Positions 25,101-39,123 of a stretch of DNA of 64,000 bases are shown here, piece by piece (the stretch's first letter is position 1; every line of letters starts with the position of its first letter). The translations under genes and the position numbers were made by a program. Below the pieces are notes generated by a model, which had not been told where the DNA came from, did not search any database, and saw only the letters and a list, made by a program, of their open reading frames with translations. Source of the stretch: Paraescarpia echinospica (lineage: Eukaryota; Annelida; Polychaeta; Sabellida; Siboglinidae); assembly GCA_020002185.1 (NCBI GenBank), contig CM034533.1, positions 54,048,870 to 54,112,869 on the forward strand, in the 5' to 3' direction.

Positions 25101-28100
25101 CGCTGGTTCCCACATCCGCACTGAAAAAAAAAAACATAGCTCATAGAACTGGAGGCAACATTCTTCTGAGCAACCAAAACAGAAATGTACTGCATCATGC
25201 AATCATTCAGTAGTATAGATTTCCATAAAAATATCAGTAATAATAATGACATCTTGTACACTGCAGGTATCCGCCATACAAGGCATTTATGGCACTTAGT
25301 AACAATTTGGCCACTAAAACAGTTGAGTCTGCAAGTACAGAGATGATTTTGAAATAATCAAATTAACTATTATGTCATTAAAAACTTCTAAAACTTCTTT
25401 TAAAATGCCTTGTAATTGTACAAGTTACTAAAGCATGTATTCCATCCGATACCCAATGATGATGCGTTTACAAAAGTGATTAATTGTCCAATTGTGAGGC
25501 ACCATAGGGTTGTTTCTTGAAAAAAAGAAAGTAAGCATCCGATTGATTGTATCACATAAAAATCAGACAAGTAATCGCTCATATAAACAAGTCTTAATTC
25601 ACACTCCTTACATTTCAAAAATAACATCTCGAAAATAAAAGATTGATTTAATGCAAGAAATCGAATTTGCTTTAAAATCACATATCTAGTCATAAATCAT
25701 CATATCACAAATACGTGAAAGAGGGTATTAAGTTGCACAAATTGTGAACTGGAGTTTTGTACATTTTTTGATACCACAGACCATAAGCTTTAAAATGATG
25801 TCACACTTACTGAAATATCTCTGACGGTGGTTGTTTTATTTATTGCTGAAATTGACAAGTATATTGAGAAACAAGGTCAGTTTGACCCGTTCTATCTATA
25901 GTTTTTCTGTGGGGTTGTAAATGCTTATATTTTATTAATTTTTGGATTGTTTTTGATGAAAATAAACTGAACAATGAAAGATGAAATTATAAGGTGTATG
26001 CATTTCTGCTAAAACACAACATTTCTGAAACATGACCTGGACAGCTACTTCTGGCACATCTGCAGAATAGACCTGTGTGACTTAAGATCCGGTTTGCTGT
26101 GGTAAGTCACATATATGAAGTGATTAGCTGCAGAACATGTCATCATGCCACTGTGAAATCAAATCAAATGTATTGAACTCATTTCGGTACACAGAGATAC
26201 AAGTCAAATTAAGACAAATCATATACAAAAGTGTAACGAGAAGAACAAGGTAAGAACATTGTATACTGTTATAGGCCCCTGCACCCAGGACATACGTGTC
26301 GTGTCTTCTGACGCTGAGATCACAAACTGATTGTCGTGTGTGAAGCAAGTGCCATACACCGCCCCTCCGTGACCCCGTAAGGTGATGCAGTCCGACTCCC
26401 CTGACCCCACCGACCTATCAAGGTCAAACACATAAAAACTGCACCATAACCAAAAAATAACATCACAATTTGAAACGCACACATTCTGCTTGCAATGGTC
26501 CAATCAATAAAATGTAAAACATTCGTTCAACAAAAATCTAACACGCGATCACAATCTCAGTGTGACTGGAATCAGAATTAAGAAAATCTATAAACGCTGA
26601 TTTAGTAAACATTTCAAAGGCACAATTCTATACAAAGAGACCATTTACTGTTATTCCGTAGTGTCCTGTATGAAACCTGACAATAACCATTCAATTCACA
26701 GGTTCCAATTGCTTTTTTCTGGAAAACTTACCAGCAAAACCTAAAACATATTCAATGTCAGCCTAAAATGTTATGAAATTTAACCAACAATTTTATATTT
26801 ATTTAATATATAAATTTCATAAACATATTTAATGTGTAAATGTCATAAACATTAATATATTACCGTTAACACAAAATATACCATATCAAAGATGGCTGAG
26901 ATTTGATGTAACTTTCTTCTGTTTGTCTTACTTCTGTCACGTACCTATTTTTGTTGACAACATCCGGCAGGAAGTCTCCTGCCAGGTGCACCATGGAGAT
27001 GTTGACAGAAGCCGTTGCTCCAGCCTGGATCGGCTCCGGACCAAGACTCCACAATCTAATGGAAGAGTCCTCGTAACTCGTACACAGTAGTGACGTGTCA
27101 CCACTGATGTCAGCAGAACACAGCCTAAAATAAACGTTACATAAACATTATTATTGGGAATAAAATTGTGACCCATCACAGAGAACCACGTATTAAGTGA
27201 CAGTATTATTCTGCACAAGACAAAAATAGCGATCATGCCCCACCAATTTTGTGATCTTGGCAGAAATGCATACTTTGTAACTTCATCTTTCAATGTCGAG
27301 TTTATTTTCTTTGAAAAACAATCTAAAACAAATGAAATACAGGCAATTACGAACACACAGATTAAAAACAATAGCAATACAAATATAAATGACCCAATTT
27401 CTCAAAACATAATTTTTTTAAAGTTTGCTTCGATTGTACTTGTAGCAATAAACAACCTGCTGAAGATACGTCAACAAATGAGGTATTGTTTTAAAGCTAA
27501 TAATCTGTGGAATCAAAAAAGGGCACAAAAGTCCATTTCATAATTTTGCAACTTAAAAGGGAGGCAGCCTGTTCCAAGTTTTTCATTTATGAATTAATAT
27601 AATGTTTAAGGTACACTGCCCGCCAAATTAAGTTTAATAAGCCTGTAACAACGGTCGCAATTTTGAAGGTACAACCCCGAAACATGTTCAAATAGCAAAC
27701 AAAACACCCACTTTCAAAACAAGCTTTATTGGCAGTACAGCCAAGTAGGGCTGGGTTAACTGCAATACCCTTTGGTGTTCAACAATGTCCCATTTTCCCA
27801 TGTTCAACACAGCAGACTTCCTGTTACAAATTAGTACACCCACTAAATCCGGGTAGAGGGGTCCCTTTAATACCCACATCGCAGTGGAAGGTGACGTGTG
27901 TGTTCGCTTACCCCTGGTGTGCGTTGAGTACGGTGTAGAGGGAGACAGAGGGGAGGGAGGAGGGACCCTCCTGGACTCGGCGGATACACTGCTGCAGCTC
28001 CCCTAGTTTCACCTCGCTGCGGATCACCTTGTTCTCAGGCACACACTGCGGGGAGACAAGGGTTAAGTTTGGCGTCAGAGAGTAGCTCCCTCTGTCCACC

Positions 28101-31100
28101 TCCTCTGGCAGGTCGACCTCCTTCACTGCAAACACAAACCACCTGTCGTCACCCACGCTCAGGGTTATGTGTCTTGCTGGCACTCACATGATGCAAGAAA
28201 CACATTTTTTACAAATTATTTAACATTCGACGATCGTAATGAAGTATTGTTATTTATTATTATAGTTAATCTAAAGTATTTAGTAGCTTGTAGACATGTG
28301 TTTATTTATTTTCATTTTTCAGACAATACAGTTGATTTTATTTAGAAGAAATGATTGCATATTTTGGCACATTAGTGTCTTAAAGTGGGTATCAATCAAT
28401 TTATTTCTAATAACTGTTGTACAGCATCCAAGAACAAGTATTGGTTGGTATAACAAATGTTTTATTATTAATTTATTATTAATACAGGTTCATGTTTATG
28501 TAACTCCTTGCTAACACAGGTTTGTGTTAACATAACTGCTTTCTAATGCAGACTGGTGTTTATGTAAGTCTTGTGAACACAGGCCTATGTTTATATAAAT
28601 CCTTTATATTATACTATATACTCATGCTTGTGCAATTCCTTGCTAACACAGACGTGTGTTTATATCACTTCTTGCTAACACGGGCTCATGATTACGTACA
28701 TTTGTAAAAAAACATTGTCAATTTCCAAATTCACGCTGTCAAAATCAAACTTTGTGAAATAAATTGTCCTTACATTTGATGTCAAGGTGTCGGTTCAACA
28801 TCTGCACCAGTAGAACATTGTCCCCATTCTACGAAGAAAATTACAAAATTAAACAACAGTAACCTTTATCGACATATTTTTTTGGTTATAAAATACTTTA
28901 TTTAAAAAATACTTTATTTTAAGTTTAAAGGGGGATGTCTGTTCCTCGTTGTTTTGTATCAATGTAGTGTTCTTATGGCTGGAATAATTCTAGTTCTAGT
29001 ATACTGCTTGCTAAATATTGTTTAAGGGAAGACTGTACTCCCGAAATGGCAAACTTAATTAAACACTCCATAACTCGGCTAATAAGTGATGGATTTTGAT
29101 TAAATTTTCAGCAAGGTTAGTATAGACATTTGTCATGCAACTTGTGCATTTTATGCTCCCTAACTCATTTGCATATGCCTCATTTGCATATTCAAACACA
29201 GAAATGCGGATAGTCAAATATATGTTTAAAAAATGCCACTGTAATAAAAAGTAGAAGTCACATATTAGCAGTAATTATATTTTGCATGGATGTAAATTAT
29301 AAGATATTTAAAAGAATGAGCAAAAATTGAAAAGTTGCTGTCATTTTTTCCGACATAAAATGAAGCCGCCAGCAATGGAAAATAAATTCTCACCCATGTC
29401 TTTTATTCACAGAATTCACAATTTTCAACATAATTTCATTGTTCTGCCTCAACTCAGGCAGTATAGCACCAATAACATTGCTTCCACATCTCATACAGAT
29501 ACGTGTAATATTTATTGAAATGTCAAGCCAAATCTGAAAAAAAAACATTTAAAGTTTCAGCATGCGGTATTAGAATATTATATTAATAAAACAAGGTGGT
29601 ACTTGGTCTCCAATGTAATTAATTTTGCTCTCAAATTTCTTTAGGTAATAGATGCTATTTTTGTGGAAAACTAAACATTTTTTTTTCTTCAAATTTCAGG
29701 GGTACTGTCTTCCCTTAATAGCCCATAACTTCTTCCACAAAATGTAAACTAAACGTTCCGATTATAAAGAACACTGTTGGCAATATAACAAATGTTCAAC
29801 ATGGTTGCAATATTCCCACATTGAAGACAACCTGTCTTTATCGAAAACTGTAAGACAATTTTGAGTTTCTACTAGAAAAGGAAGTTTCCTATGATGGGAT
29901 GACACTTTGTAAAACACTTATAAATAAATGTAAGTGTTTTAGTATTATCCTGCAACTTTAAATTGCCAAGGCAACCAGAACTAACGTCCATACAAATGCT
30001 GCTAACAATGTATCAATTGATCTGCTAAGATTCTCCTGTTTTTCGTAATTTCTTTCTTTCTATCAGATGATGTGATGTATATATAATTAGGTTCATCAGA
30101 CTGAATCATTCAAATAATTATTCTTTTAAACTATTTCACAGCCAATTTTAGTTTTTCTCGTAATGGCTTGTTCATTTTCAGAAGAAGTTTGCTGAAAACC
30201 AACAAAATAGTACATGAACAAATTTAAATTGACTGTGAAAATAACATTTAAATTAAACACAGTCTAGGTATATCATACATGAGAGTGAAGTACTCATTCA
30301 ACCAACAGTTTACCTGCAGGTATCTGAGGAGACGCTGCAATACCTCAGGTGACAGACTCACGACATAGCGATGTTCTCTGAAACAATCACGTTAAGAAAG
30401 ACTTAAACGAGAGCACTCCTTCAAGAAGTAAAACTAATATAATACTAATTACACAATTATATATTGTGTGTGTGTTTGATCTTTCTAAGCTATCACGTGT
30501 AGTATATTCAAGAATTTGTTGTATTTTAATTTTAAAATATTAATATGTGTATTCATCTTCAAATGTTACCACCTCCAGACAAGATAATGCTGCCACAGTT
30601 CGCATTTGGTGCACACCTGAATTCTCTCACTAGATGGCAGTTGAGCATGACTTCCTTGTTTGAGATCTGCTGCAGAGCTGCCAGCATGTTGGCACAGTCA
30701 CTGTGAGATTTGAACGTGGTGTGATGACGGCTGTAAAACTTGCGACCTGTAAGCACAAAATGATTGAGTCAGTGGAACCATTTCACCAACATTCTTATGA
30801 GCCAGTTATCTTGTATACACCTGTACATACTGAAAACTATCAACATTAGGGGCAATTTTGCCAGTGTGTCACAGAAATAGTGTCCTCTCAGATACAATGA
30901 TAGTCTTTGCTAATTTTATTCCACCCTGCCATCCCATTTATTTATGTTATTCCACCCCTCCATGCACCCTAAATTACCAACATTATTCCACCCTGTCACC
31001 CCCATTTATTTATGTTATTCCACCCCTCCCTGCACCCCCAATTACCAAGATTGTTCCACCCTGCCACCCCATTTATTTGTTATTCCACCCCTCCCTGCAC

Positions 31101-33165
31101 CCCAAATTACCAACTTTATTCCACCCTGCCACCACGTTTATTTACTTTATTCCACCTTTTCTTTTACAATCCAAATTATTAATTTTATTCTACCCTGTCA
31201 CCCCAATTATTACTGTAATTCCACCACACTCCTCCACTCCACCTGCAGCAGTCTGAGCGTTCTGCAGCAGCTCCAGGTAGATGTTGACAAAGAACGGGTA
31301 GAGCAGTTTCTGAAGCTGCATTCTGTGGGGCTCCGGAGACTCATGTACAAACGTCTTCAGTCTGAAACACAACATGAACACAGTCAGTGCAAGACACAAT
31401 GAATACAAACAGTCGAAAACATACAATGAAATAAATAAACACAATCAGGGGATAAGGAATTAGCATTAAATAAGACTACGTAATTTGCCATTGATACTTC
31501 AGGCTAGACAAGGGCGGCTTTTGTGGGCGACCACAGGTGACATTGTCAACTGTGCTAAACAGCAACTTGGCTAGGGATTATCCCATAACGTCGACAACCG
31601 ATATGAGATTAAATTACTTTCGTTTGGGGGAGGGGGGTCTGAGGCAGTTTCATCTGGCGTCAGACATCAATATTTTACGCATCTGACTGATACTGTTAAT
31701 ATACTGACAAGTATCATCATATCAATGTTTACACACTTTTGTCTGAGGGGGTGGGGGCTGAGGTCAGATGAAAGTAATTTTGTCTGATATCGGACATTGA
31801 CATTCTGAGATGATCCCTTAGAGTTGGATTACAGCTACACAATTGCGGGGATGTCGGGATGCTGCATGCCTTTAGCCACATTAAATGGCGAGGACTGGCG
31901 GGACAGATCGTTGAAATGGCATAAGCGAATCCTACATACCCAGGTAGTTTGAAAAGCAAGCATGCTTATTATATTATATAACAGACTAAGATGACATATT
32001 CTCACCGGTTGTACTGCTGGTCGCAGGCAGTAGCGTCTCCATTGATACTGCTGTAGGCGATGGTGTTGCTGATACTGCCCTCACTGAGTACTGCCGCTGT
32101 CAGAGCCATCTCCTCCATGCTCAGTGTGCTGTGACACTCCTTCGCATCACAGCCCTGCAGCACACGCAACACACTGTCAGTGAGTATCTCTGTGATGACT
32201 GTATCAGTGTATGTATTCAGAAACCTACAATTATTTAAATTATCTGCTGTCCAAAAAAAACAGTTTATATACCACACTAATATAACGTTTGGTCAACATA
32301 TTACTACGTGACAATAATAGCTTCCTTTTCCTTTGTTATCCTTCTTCATAGTCAACATTTAAAGATCGAAGATCTCATTACAATAAAGGGCATAATCCTA
32401 CAAATCAGTGAGATAGATAGGGCCTATCAAGGGATCCAAACTGATGGAATTGCCACAGTAAGCAGAATTTGCCAGAAACAAAATATGCTGAATTCCAATA
32501 CACTATCCAAAGGGAAACAAATATTACTGCTGATAAAGTTATAAATAATAAACATTGCCTAAAAAAGGTTTTCAGCACCAATATCATAGACATAGTCAAT
32601 ACACATATTGCCATTATTACAACAGAAAGTAATATTCGTAATCAGGTAGCTTGCATTTAATAATAAAATGCAGCCACTAAATTTGGACCTCTAACTTCCA
32701 GTTAGCAGAAGGGAAGGCACGTCGGTCTCTCAATTTGGGACGTAAAAGAACCACTGAGGACGATAAGCACCCTGGCAGTGACCACCCTCAGGCTCAGTGC
32801 CAGCATAGAAAGGTCGGCTTGGCGATAATTTTCTGAAAAAGGCTGGCTAGTTGAATGAGACCTCATAAGATCATAACATTGTAACCACAATAATACAGAC
32901 TAGTCAGTTAATAGAACGTTGCCGAGTGCTGGAAACAACTAGAACTAGAACAAATAGAACTAACGCTCCTAACCACGGGCATAGTTATGCTATGCCGTAG
33001 TTACCAAATTATCGCCCACCGATAAGCCGTTGCTTTGGCTCTGCAACCTCCCACTGTTCCCTCTCTCTTCATGATTTGTTACATTTGCGCACCCACCATG
33101 TATTGCCGTCTCTTCAAGTATTGGTTTATTGCAGATTGCAGCTGCTCGGTTCGAATTCTTTTCAT
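22140..33165 (-). CDS. TAF5L: TAF5-like SAGA subunit (TAF5L/PAF65-beta), 14 exons
   Basis: Coding exons, high to low: 33165-33097, 32154-32006, 31361-31243, 30746-30617, 30377-30314, 28828-28774, 28125-27912, 27124-26945, 26414-26296, 25120-25039, 24764-24653, 24014-23826, 23500-23398, about 22287-22140. Phases agree at every junction except the last. The product is about 577 aa; human TAF5L is 589. The N-terminus [20 protein letters not shown] is followed by the TAF5 NTD2 region ([26 protein letters not shown]). Six WD40 repeats end the protein, with hallmarks such as [55 protein letters not shown] and [13 protein letters not shown]. The family is a nuclear scaffold of the SAGA/PCAF histone acetyltransferase core. 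[15 protein letters not shown] favours TAF5L over TAF5. The last exon (DHSVNVW, then TAA at 22140) is uncertain. Confidence 0.93.
22695..22868. repeat. 43-bp minisatellite with internal palindrome, 4 copies
   Basis: Four nearly identical 43-bp units, each containing the palindrome gagagtttgaaactctc. The second copy has one change (agtagttgagg). It lies in the last TAF5L intron. Confidence 0.95.
23526..23820. repeat. Low-complexity agacagc/ccaccc tract
   Basis: Plus-strand cagacagccag-like repeats followed by cccaccc/cccatcc tracts fill the TAF5L intron between 23500 and 23826. ORFs across it only extend the adjacent exon. Confidence 0.8.
24172..24362. mobile_element. Tc1/mariner-like MITE, ~191 bp
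   Basis: The left end tacagtcaaaccttgcttta and the right end agtgaggtccactgta are imperfect inverted repeats that continue as ggtcacc/ggtgac. TA occurs at both ends. It lies inside a TAF5L intron. Confidence 0.65.
27559..27700. repeat. Dispersed repeat, copy 1 (partner at 44406-44565)
   Basis: About 140 bp similar to 44406-44565: both have gcctgttcc/tctgttcc, aattaatataatgttt, aagcctgtaacaac and gaaggtacaacccc in the same order and orientation. It is in a TAF5L intron. Confidence 0.75.
28480..28700. repeat. ~35-bp degenerate tandem repeat
   Basis: About six diverged units built on ctaacacagg, (t)catgtttatgtaa and ctccttg, with two units interrupted. Confidence 0.65.
29022..29718. mobile_element. 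piggyBac-type MITE with TTAA target sites
   Basis: TTAA at 29022-29025 and 29715-29718 flanks inverted ends: gggaagactgtactcccgaa on the left, and on the right the complement of gggaagacagtacccctgaa. The TTAA duplication is characteristic of piggyBac elements. The 0.7-kb interior has no transposase, so it is non-autonomous. It lies inside TAF5L intron 5. Confidence 0.75.
30917..31205. repeat. ~65-bp minisatellite, four to five copies
   Basis: Units contain attccacccctccctgcacc, aaattaccaa and ccaccccatttatttatgtt. It abuts TAF5L exon 3 (31243), so the ORF through it is an artefact of the repeat. Confidence 0.9.
31573..31820. mobile_element. Possible MITE with ~45-bp imperfect TIRs
   Basis: The left sequence from tagggattatcccataacgt pairs imperfectly with the complement of the right end (taagggatcatctcagaatg). 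Both continue through ccgatat and aaattactttc. It is in TAF5L intron 2. Confidence 0.5.
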
Positions 33166-33429
33166 AATTTACTCCTCGATTTCTCCGTAGCATCCCAACA
33201 ACATCGGAAGCAACGCGACAATGTCTTTCGTTCGCAATACGCTCCACTAAATGCAACGATAATCACCAGGGGGCAGCACCAAAAATGTGTATATTTTGTT
33301 TTGTACATATTAAATTTTATTATTATTTTATTCATTGCCTTCAGTCAAACTTCAAAAGCAAAACACACTTACAGTCAGTGACAGTGACACGGTGAGATGA
33401 GTCACATTATTATTTCAAATTTAAATTAT

Positions 33430-35660
33430 GATGTAATCTACGAAGAAATTTTACGGGCAAAAAATAACCATATGCAAACTAAGCTGGTGAATTTTAATAA
33501 ATACAAACAAAAGATCAATGTGGATTACACAAGGATTGCTAAAATCTATTCAATATCGAGACAAACTCTATAAACAATTAAAATTGACACAACCAAATTC
33601 GACAAGCTATGAAGCTATTAATATTAATCTAAAAACTTATAATACAATATTAAAGAAAAATATTTGTGCAGCCAATTAAGTGTATTTTGAACAAAGATTT
33701 AATCGATTTAAATATGATATAAAAAACCTGAAAAGTTATTAATTAATTTCTTTAAAAAAATCGTACAAACCGAAGATTACCATTATTTTTTTTTTAGAAA
33801 ATGGTACCAAAATAACTGATAAAACGGATATTACAAACAAATTTAATAATTATTTTACAAATATAGGTCAGACCATCGCACAAGGTATTAAATATAAAGG
33901 TAACAAAAACAATAGTTATTATTTAAAAAAAACGTTAATTCTGTATTTACGTTTCAGAGTGTTGATGAAGAGATAATTAGGAAAACTATTCACAATCTTC
34001 CCACAAGAAACAGTTGTGGATTTGATGGCATTTCTTCAAAATTGCTCAAGATAATTGAGCCTGCAATTATAAAATCATTAAAGCTGTTAATAAACCAAGT
34101 TTTAAAATCCGGGATATTCCCAAACTAAAAATTGCAAAAGTTATTCCTATATTTAAGAAAGACTATCCATCTTTATTTGAAAATTACAGACCAATTTCCC
34201 TTCTTCCTACAATTTCTAAAGTATTAGAGAAATTAATTTTTATTCAATTATATTCATATTTCAATGATATGAAGCTTTTATTTGATAATCAGTATGGTTT
34301 TAGAGCTAAATATTCAATGGAATTTGCTGCGCTTGAGCTAATAGATAGAATTATAACTCAAATGGATAATAATGATGAACCAATTAATGTATGTCTCGAC
34401 CTTTCTAAGGCTTTTGATACTATTGACCATAACATTTTACTTAACAAATTAACATACTATGGCCTAAATGACTCAACTTTGCAGTTATTCAGAAGTTACT
34501 TACAAAACAGGAAACAATACACTGAAATTGAACAAATAAATTCAGACATCTTACCTATGACAATCGGCATCCCACAAGGTTCAATCCTTGGACCACTATT
34601 ATTTATCATTTACATAAATGATTTCTCACAAGCTAGTCAATTATTTAATTTCGTCATGTACGCTGATGACACCACATTATCTAGATCTGTAAAATTTCTT
34701 AACAACACATGCAATAAAAGTACAGAATCCTTATTAAACGAAGAACTTTTTAAAGTTAATGAATGGCTAAACATAAATAAATTATCTTTAAATAAAAGCA
34801 AATCAAAATACATGATTTTTCATATGTCTAATAAACGCATGCAGACTCTTACGCTTAAAATAGATAATATAAATATTGAGAGTAGATGAATTTAACTTTC
34901 TAGGACTGACTTTAGACACTAACCTAAATTGGAAAAAACACACTGAGAAAATTTCAAATAAGTGCTCCAAAACAATTGGCATAATAAACAGATTAAAATA
35001 TGTATTACCTTTAGATATAAAAGTGTTGTTATATAACACATTAATATTATCTCATATCAATTATTGTATCATTGTTTGGGGATACCAAATAAATAGAATT
35101 AATTTTTTTTTTTTAAAGCCGTGCGAATAATAACCTTAAATAAATAAAACTCACAAACGGACCCACTCTTTAAAAAACTTAAACTACTAAAAGTAGAAGA
35201 CATATTAAAGTTACATGAATTAAAATTGTACTTTAAATACATTAATAAAATGTTACATCCTTATTTACTTAACTGGCAAATTATCCCAAGTGTAAACATA
35301 CATAATTATAATACTCGTGAACAAAATTATATACATACTTTTAGAACTATGCATGAATTTGCAATTAAATGTCTCAAATACAGCCTACCACATGCTGTAA
35401 ATGACACCCCCGATATAATCAAAGACAAAATATATACTCACAGTTTGCGAGGCTTTTCATTTTATATAAAAACATACTTGTTACACAAATATAATGATTT
35501 ATGCACTCTATCAAATTGCTACACATGTCAACAAAACCATTAAATACAATACATTTGATGCTAGTTTCAGGCAACCAGCACACAAACAAACTTACATTCT
35601 CACATAAAACAAGCACTCCCAAAAAACATACATGAGATAGACACCTTGTTAAAAGACCAT
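33430..35660 (+). mobile_element. 5'-truncated, dead Jockey/CR1-type LINE (reverse transcriptase)
   Basis: The plus-strand RT pieces appear in order: WITQGLLKSIQYRDKLYKQL (connector after the endonuclease), a finger region ending ENYRPISLLPTISKVLEKL, motif A CLDLSKAFDTIDH, motif B GIPQGSILGPLLFIIYINDF, catalytic MYADDTTL, and FLGLTLDTNLNWKKH. The coding sequence is broken by stops or frame changes near 33679, 34126, 34888 and 35110-35150. The endonuclease half is missing. It sits about 265 bp upstream of the TAF5L start, between TAF5L and FDFT1. Confidence 0.9.
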
Positions 35661-37322
35661 ATAACTTATCACGTGAATAGGGTGGCTCCTATGATAGCGA
35701 CAATTGTGTCTTAATAGGAGTCACCGACCCCGATTGAATAAGCTATGATTAATGTCTATGGTACATCAATACCATAATAGCTGTACATGCGTTTGTATGT
35801 ATTTTCCAAATAGTTTGTTGAACATTATAATGATATACGTATATGTATGGCTGCATAATGTTTATATATGTTGTTTTTACTGCATAAGTGATGTTCAGAA
35901 ACCAATTAATTGTGTATCTACATGGGGTCAAATAAACGTTATGTTATTACATTGTTCATCGAGTCCTATGCTTTATCATTGACACTGTTACAATATAGCG
36001 CTGCTGATTTTATAAATAATTATACATTGTACACTAATGAATTGGATTAAATCAAGCTTGTATATATTTTTTGTACTTATTAGTTTATGCAGTATACAAA
36101 GCAATGTGGTTTTGTCCGGCCAATTCTGTGCTATTTATTTTCACACCTTGTGAATAGGCCTATTGTTAGACATACATGGTGACTAATTTTTTCTAATCGG
36201 CCATACTAATTATAACGCTGCGTGTATTAGCACGCCCATAATGGAAACAACCTATCTGGTACATGGCGTGCACATATCTATGTTGGTTGTTCAGATCTTT
36301 AGGCTGTATGATTAGTCATTAGTCATGTTGGTTGTCTCCATTATACATGCAAAAGCTAATTCTGAGTGAGGTAATTTTATTTGCCAAGTTTTGCATGTCT
36401 CTGTAAAGGCTACATTTTTTTAAGTTTATCATTTGTGGTCAATTTAGAATAGACTTACCATGTCTTCTATGTCAGACTTTGGTGCTGAAGAAATAAGTCA
36501 TCTGGTGTATGATTTTTGTAACTGCCAGCTACTCATCAATCATGATACAAATGTACTAAACGCATAACTATTTAAGCTGTGTTTGTTAATATTCGTAACA
36601 GACATATAATGTGATATGCAAATATAGCATACATTGAATTTGTATCTGTACAATGTTTATTATCCCATCAAACCACAGCAGACTGTCAGCTATTTGCCAC
36701 CAACTGACCATTTCACTAAGGAAAATCCACCATGAAATATAATCCACAGTTAAATTTAAGGATCTTTATAATATTGCAAAAATCCACTGGACACTATTTT
36801 CGTGCCACACCGGCTGAAGTGTCCCAGTGGCGCAACCTGGTGTTGACTGCTTTCAGCACACAAGATCACCTTTAACTAAGAGTGGAACCGATTTTTAAAT
36901 GGGGTATATGAGCTCATAAGAAGTCAGTGAAATGATGCCCAGATCAGATATGATAAGTTGATGGTGAAGTGTCTTTACAATGTTTGTGTATCCATCAAAC
37001 CTGAGCAGGAAATCCGTTATTTTCCATCAGACCAGGCCGGATTTGCCGGCATGACAACAGAACCCACATTTTTATTTTCAGATTTTTTATTGTGGGAAGG
37101 CAAATGTCCAAAAATATAAAATTATCACTGAAATAATTACCTGAAAACAGTGAAGAAACTCCAATGACGACCATTAACAATAGATGTTAGGACACTTTTC
37201 CAGGGCTAATTGACCACTATGCTCCATGTAGGATCACAGAGACCGTGTTTACAAATGCCAGAATATGGCAGTAACCACAGATAAACAATTTCTACAGTAC
37301 TGAGCCTGTTAAACGATTGTGC

Positions 37323-37388
<66 letters not shown>

Positions 37389-39123
37389 ACATGGTTAATG
37401 CATTATATTAATACTGCCATGTGATCAGACTGCTGCCATCTTACACCACGGCACAGATCAGGTTGTATATTCAAACTCAACGATTACCGTTTTAGCCTTT
37501 CTCTTAGACTGGACTTGTCTGTTCTGTTCCTCATTTTTCAATATAATGTTGTTAATACTAGAAATCATTGTTGATATAGTGCATATCAAATTGTGTTTAA
37601 TAAGTGCGGAACATTGTGTGTAATTTTAATGCTGTGCCCATGAGACATTCAAGTTGTATACAAAATATTCAAAAGCTGTTGCGGAGGCAGGCAGAGCTAA
37701 TCGCAAGTTCCTGGAAATGCTCTTTGAAGGAATTCAAGACATGACCTGTCTGGTTTCCGCAACCTAGTCCACAAATGGTACGAATTGTATGAAATACAAC
37801 TGATTTAGCAAAATTCTTGCGAAAACTCTTACCACCCCTGGATTGAAATGATGATTACAGGTAACAGAAAAGACAAGATCGCTTTAAGAAGATCTGATGA
37901 ATAGTATTTGGTTTTCTAGCAACAATCTGTAATACATTTCAATGTAGCCACCACCCAAGGTGCTGTGTACGTTATCAATACATACAACTGTATCACCAAG
38001 TGACCAACACATACATTCCAACATCGCTGGACTAATCCATCAATTTGGGTAAAAACATCCTGCCGCGCTTAACATCTCTTACACAGGACGACAAGTTAAA
38101 GATATATATACCAGGTAGTTATGCTGTAGCCCGACATTATGCTACTATTACTGCATAACCCTGATTTAATTTAATACTTGACAGATGTGGGTGCCAATAT
38201 CATTCAGAATTGACATAACAAAATAAACACATCTCATCAAAGTTAACATACATCTAGGAAAATATAAGTACCATCCCCGAATTATTACACCCAGTATAAG
38301 ACAGCTACAAAACACAATCTACTGCAGTATAAGTGTTGCAATAATCAATCAATACTTTCGCATGGTTATACTTTGTGCCAAATAAAAATAATACTTTCGG
38401 TTAATATGCGTCACACAAAGTCACCTAGCGGGTACTGCATGCAGCAACAGTTTTACCAACATTATATAATAATGATACCAAACGTATAACTTAAACATAG
38501 ATTGTTGTCAGAGTGTAGTTTTCCTATTATTTTCTCACCCTCTAAAATTCTCGTTGTAGTTATAAAGAGGATAAGCAGCATCTATAAGAAATATTTCAGA
38601 AGGGAAGGTAAAACAGATGAACACTTGTTGAGCTTTTGCTTAGCTAATGGCAGGGTTTTTGGTTTGGATGGCATTTTGTAAAAGTAATATCGAAGATGAT
38701 ACAGACATTTGAGTATTAAAAGTATACCTATTTTACATTAAAATGTAATTAATAATTCTCCGAATACAATTACTCTTTATAATGCATGGTTATATTTTAT
38801 ACAAATCCGGTTTACCATCTTTTACAAAGGTGACAACCTCAATTCCACTATAGTAAAACAAACGCCCAGGTAACAATAGATGACACATCTGCTATGAATC
38901 ACTCACGATCAGTACGTGTTGACTAGCTGAATTCACAGATATCATCTATAATAATGCAGAAGTTCATCGAGGTGCTGTGAAATGGTAGCCGCTTGGAACG
39001 TCACTGTAGAATAAGAATAAACTCATGACAAACTTGATGTTTGCACGTGCTGCAGATACGTGAAGCTCTGTGCAGTTTCACCTGTCGTACGGTGTTAGTG
39101 TTCACCGGTGCAATGTTAGATGG
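35661..39123. other. Intergenic, between LINE and FDFT1 3' end
   Basis: No exon or RNA gene is supported. A weak duplication exists (about 36655-36705 against 36978-37025, sharing catcaaacc and gcagg). The part next to 39124 should contain the FDFT1 3' UTR. Confidence 0.4.
37327..37385. repeat. (TAG)n microsatellite
   Basis: About 19 uninterrupted tag units ending in tggtgg. Confidence 0.97.

Noticed and set aside
32002..32277. Extended [26 protein letters not shown] before TAF5L exon 2
   Set aside because: The family continues directly from exon 1 (KRRQYM) into GCDAKECHS at a clear ctgcag acceptor, so the upstream part is intron.
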